Source of the DNA: Terriglobia bacterium
GTDB lineage: Bacteria; Acidobacteriota; Terriglobia; Bryobacterales; Bryobacteraceae
Length of the DNA stretch: 43,270 bases
Direction: 5' to 3'
Assembly (NCBI GenBank): GCA_010084195.1
Contig: RGPS01000025.1
Coordinates: 1 to 43,270, forward strand
Part shown: one piece after another, positions 41,209 to 43,270 of the stretch
Numbering within the stretch: position 1 is the stretch's first letter
Layout: every line of letters starts with the position of its first letter
Notes under the pieces: model-generated
The model's database searches: none
Seen by the model: the letters and a program-made list of their open reading frames with translations, nothing else
What the model was told of the DNA's origin: nothing
Made by a program: the position numbers and the translations under genes

Positions 41209-41862
41209 TCACTTAATAGTCTTACCCGACTGTAAATTAGTTCGAATCCACCAACCCTCCACCGCATGCACGCCAAAAAACAGGAAGCTGCCCGATGCCA
41301 CCGCCAGAGCGTAGGTCACCCAAACCCCGGGTGCCGCATGGAGTCCGGCAAATCCGCCCGCTACGGTCGGAGCTTCCGCCAGAATCGCGAACGCGATTGC
41401 ACGTGACGGTCGCAGCGGTGCCCCGCGCAGCAACCCGCCCAGCGCCAGGCCTTCGGGGATCTTGTGAAACAGAATCGCCCCGCCAATCGCCATCGGCGCA
41501 ATGTGCCCGGCTTCCACTGCCGACATCCCCCACCCATCCACAAAGGCATGGATCCCGGTGGCCAAAATGAAGGTCTCCGCAAATGCTTCCCCATGCGAAC
41601 AGGAAGGGCAAACCGGGTACCCCTTACGGTCCAGTACCGTCAAAACAAGGTATGCCAGGCCCATCAGGACCAGCGGCGTCACCAGCCCTGCCACGTGGAC
41701 CAGCTCAGGTACCAGCCCAAACACGGTCACCGCCACCAGAATTGCCCCACTCGCCGGAACCAGCAAGCGAGCCCGATGGCCAGCGATGCGAATGCCCGCG
41801 ATGGCGCACAGAATTGCGATTGCAGCGGCCAGCAGGGGGCCAAAAATACCAGAAAGGGTCAA
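41209..41862 (-). CDS. ZIP-family metal transporter
   Basis: This is probably a 217-residue protein from TTG 41862; the frame stays open upstream to 42069 but without membrane-like text. ZIP features: GIFGPLLAAAIAILCAIAGI (helix 1), HGEAFAETFILATGIHAFVDG, ILFHKIPEGLALGGLL with the ZIP4-helix motif (HxxPEG), and IAFAILAEAPTVAGGFAGL with the next helix. It likely imports zinc or another divalent metal into the cytoplasm. A short Cys run (VCPSCSHGEAF) faces a loop and may sense metal. The start codon is uncertain. The neighbour on the 3' side is the DUF4159 remnant. Confidence 0.82.
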   Translation of the reverse strand: MTLSGIFGPLLAAAIAILCAIAGIRIAGHRARLLVPASGAILVAVTVFGLVPELVHVAGLVTPLVLMGLAYLVLTVLDRKGYPVCPSCSHGEAFAETFILATGIHAFVDGWGMSAVEAGHIAPMAIGGAILFHKIPEGLALGGLLRGAPLRPSRAIAFAILAEAPTVAGGFAGLHAAPGVWVTYALAVASGSFLFFGVHAVEGWWIRTNLQSGKTIK

Positions 41863-42184
41863 ACCTCTAATGTACCGCCGGATAACGCACCGCCGACCGC
41901 CTCCAACTCTCTGCGGCGAAGACTTCGTAGCGTGCACAGTACAAATGGCAAGCCTGCTTGAGGACCGCCACACCGAAGGTCTGTACTGGATAAATCGTCG
42001 ATTGCCAACTCGAAAGACGAAATCCCTGATCTGCTGCGCCAAATGCCGAGCCCGCCCGGAAGCGGGCACCTTTCGGAACTCGCCTGCCGTCCACTACTCA
42101 AATCCCCGTTTGGTCCCTGTAGTGTGAGGCAGCACCGCAAGCATGGGTCCGTTCGGGGGGCGGTACCGGCCATCCCTGCCGCGA
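41863..42184. other. Intergenic stretch between the ZIP gene and the Rpn fragment
   Basis: About 320 bases. The minus-strand frame open here belongs to the upstream extension of the ZIP gene and has no recognised domain. I see no promoter, repeat, terminator or RNA gene that I can support. Confidence 0.4.
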
Positions 42185-42813
42185 CGAGTTACCGTTCGAA
42201 GAGATCTTCGATGGTGGCGGCATTCAGCAGCCGCAGCCCGGCGGCGCGTAACTGAGCAGGATTCAGCGCTGCCAGACGTTTCCTGAAGCCTGGAGGTACA
42301 GCCCCGAATCGATTTTCGATCTGATCCAGCAGTAGTTTCAGGAGGCCTTCCACACGGCCTTCCACAAGCCCTTCCACACGGCCTTCCACACGCCCTTCGG
42401 CCCGGCCCTGGCGGAACGGCACCCCAAAGATCTCGTTGTCCAAAATGTCTTCCGTTACCGGCATCTTCATCGCCTCCTGTTTCACTTCACCAGAATTGAG
42501 CGCACTGGTTCGGGAACGATTTACCGCTCGAACAGATCTTCAATAGTGGAGGCATTCAGCAGCCGCAACCCGGCGGCGCGTAACTGAGCAGGATTCAGCG
42601 CCGCCAGACGTTGCCTGAAGCCTGGAGGCACAGCGCCGAATCGATTTTCGATCTGATCCAGCAGTAGTTCCAGGAGGCCTTCTACGCGGCCTTCCACACG
42701 ACCTTCCACACGACCTTCGGCCCGACCCTGGCGGAACGGCACCCCAAAGATCTCGTTGTCCAAAATGTCTTCCGTTACCGGCATCTTCATCGCCTCCTGT
42801 TTCACTTCACCAG
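42185..42813 (-). repeat. Imperfect tandem partial duplication of the Rpn 3' region
   Basis: Segment 42185-42493 and segment 42517-42813 align almost end to end with few substitutions. The first is 12 bases longer, exactly one VEGx repeat unit. They are separated by 23 bases. The short in-gene repeats (12-base units coding VEGR/VEGL at about 42341-42410 and 42680-42725) are the likely source of slippage. They are coding repeats, not CRISPR. Confidence 0.8.
42189..42485 (-). pseudogene. 3' fragment of an Rpn/PDDEXK (DUF4351-type) gene
   Basis: This 98-codon frame repeats the C-terminal 94 residues of the gene at 42521 (MPVTEDILDNEIFGVPFRQG...LLDQIENRFGAVPPGF...). It starts at a MKQEAMKMP segment that is internal in the longer gene. 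The nuclease part is missing. It has one extra VEG-type repeat unit (EGRVEGRVEGLVEGRVEG). There is no ribosome site of note. It is a partial tandem copy and probably not functional. Confidence 0.75.
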
Positions 42814-43270
42814 TCAGTTTCCGCAATCCCGCCAGAATTGACAATTCCATCAGAGCACTGCTGCGCTCCCCCACCGGAGCGGCCACAATCCGTTCCAATA
42901 TCCGACGCACAGTCCCCGGCTCGTCGCCCAACCCGGTCAGCACCGCAACTACATTGTCGCTCAGGTTTGGACTGGCCAGCAACGCCTCCCCATCCAGTTC
43001 CCGGACATCCACCATATGGAACCGGAAGTCCAGCCCTTCTTCCCGGACCGCCTTCTCCATTCGCATCGGTTCTTCGCCCACATAGAGCACAATCTGTGCC
43101 GGAATTCGACCGTGCTTTCGCCAGATGGCGAACAGATACTCGCCCATCCTCCGCACCAGATCCTTCTGGTTTCGGCTCTGGAATTCAAAGTGAAGCAGGC
43201 GGCCATCCGGCAGCGCACCCAGCAGATCCACCCTCGGATTGCTCACTTTCGGTAACTCTACATTCAGCCA
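42521..43270 (-). CDS. Rpn-family PDDEXK nuclease/transposase-like protein, 5' end beyond window
   Basis: The frame is open to the end of the window (WLNVELPKVSNPRVDLLG in the first visible residues), so the N-terminus is missing here. The nuclease core shows VDLLGALPDGRLLHFEFQS, in which the Asp and the ExQ of the PDDEXK fold are visible. A helical region, the KMPVTEDILDNEIFG segment, EGRVEGRVEG repeats and a DUF4351-like end (LLELLLDQIENRFGAVPPG) follow. Such proteins have been tied to recombination-promoting nuclease activity. At least 249 residues are visible. A truncated copy follows downstream. Confidence 0.85.
   Translation of the reverse strand, partial: WLNVELPKVSNPRVDLLGALPDGRLLHFEFQSRNQKDLVRRMGEYLFAIWRKHGRIPAQIVLYVGEEPMRMEKAVREEGLDFRFHMVDVRELDGEALLASPNLSDNVVAVLTGLGDEPGTVRRILERIVAAPVGERSSALMELSILAGLRKLTGEVKQEAMKMPVTEDILDNEIFGVPFRQGRAEGRVEGRVEGRVEGLLELLLDQIENRFGAVPPGFRQRLAALNPAQLRAAGLRLLNASTIEDLFER

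Noticed and set aside
42337..42730. Regular short repeats that might suggest a CRISPR array
   Set aside because: The units are 12 bases, contiguous and coding (VEGR/VEGL), with no spacers and no cas genes.

Overview
The window looks like chromosome from an acidobacterium of the Solibacter/Bryobacter type. This is inferred from gene content, not from a marker gene. The clues are a DUF1592/DUF1552 secreted pair, a Ser/Thr kinase fused to a TolB-like and TPR region, a PEP-CTERM protein, DUF4159, MacB-type permeases, high GC, and many secreted proteins with no named function. I saw no rRNA, tRNA, CRISPR array, phage genes or intact insertion sequence.

Layout. 1-3.7 kb: a PEP-CTERM exported protein with its own promoter and terminator, a lipoprotein, then a secreted protein / ECF sigma / membrane FecR-like anti-sigma module whose last two genes overlap by 100 nt. 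3.7-6.9 kb: a Bax-inhibitor-1-like membrane protein, an M20 dipeptidase, a DUF3237 gene with two in-frame stops and a broken small gene with a 19-bp tandem duplication. 6.9-12.1 kb: a large signalling operon, a CheB-CheR-PAS fusion followed by a PAS-histidine kinase-receiver hybrid. 12.2-12.6 kb: a decayed MNT-HepT toxin-antitoxin pair. 12.7-20.4 kb: an M13 metallopeptidase, small membrane proteins, two ABC permeases plus an orphan RNase III-like protein and a secreted protein, and a pseudouridine synthase.

20.4-25.8 kb: a secreted beta-propeller protein, an S55 (SpoIVB-type) peptidase and a mono-heme protein, packed head to tail with the pseudouridine synthase. 25.9-31.4 kb: an exported sugar isomerase-like protein, a frameshifted DoxX-like gene, an OFA-type transporter and the Ser/Thr kinase. 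31.7-36.4 kb: DUF1552, DUF1592 and an N-terminally truncated Gfo/Idh/MocA oxidoreductase. 36.4-43.3 kb: two small zinc-ribbon proteins, ornithine-cyclodeaminase family and ABC-F genes joined by a TAATG overlap, a CPBP protease, a broken DUF4159 gene, a ZIP transporter, and a partly duplicated Rpn/PDDEXK gene that runs off the window.

Two themes stand out. One is envelope and export biology: many signal peptides, a PEP-CTERM tail, heme motifs, an S55 protease and a sigma/anti-sigma pair. The other is the number of damaged genes, about eight in 43 kb: in-frame stops, frameshifts, internal deletions and partial duplications. This suggests either real local gene decay or an imperfect assembly. 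I saw no clear new defence system. The strongest unusual items are the decayed MNT-HepT pair, the cysteine-cluster PAS kinase beside CheB-CheR, the RNase III-like orphan in a permease operon and the S55/propeller/cytochrome cluster.
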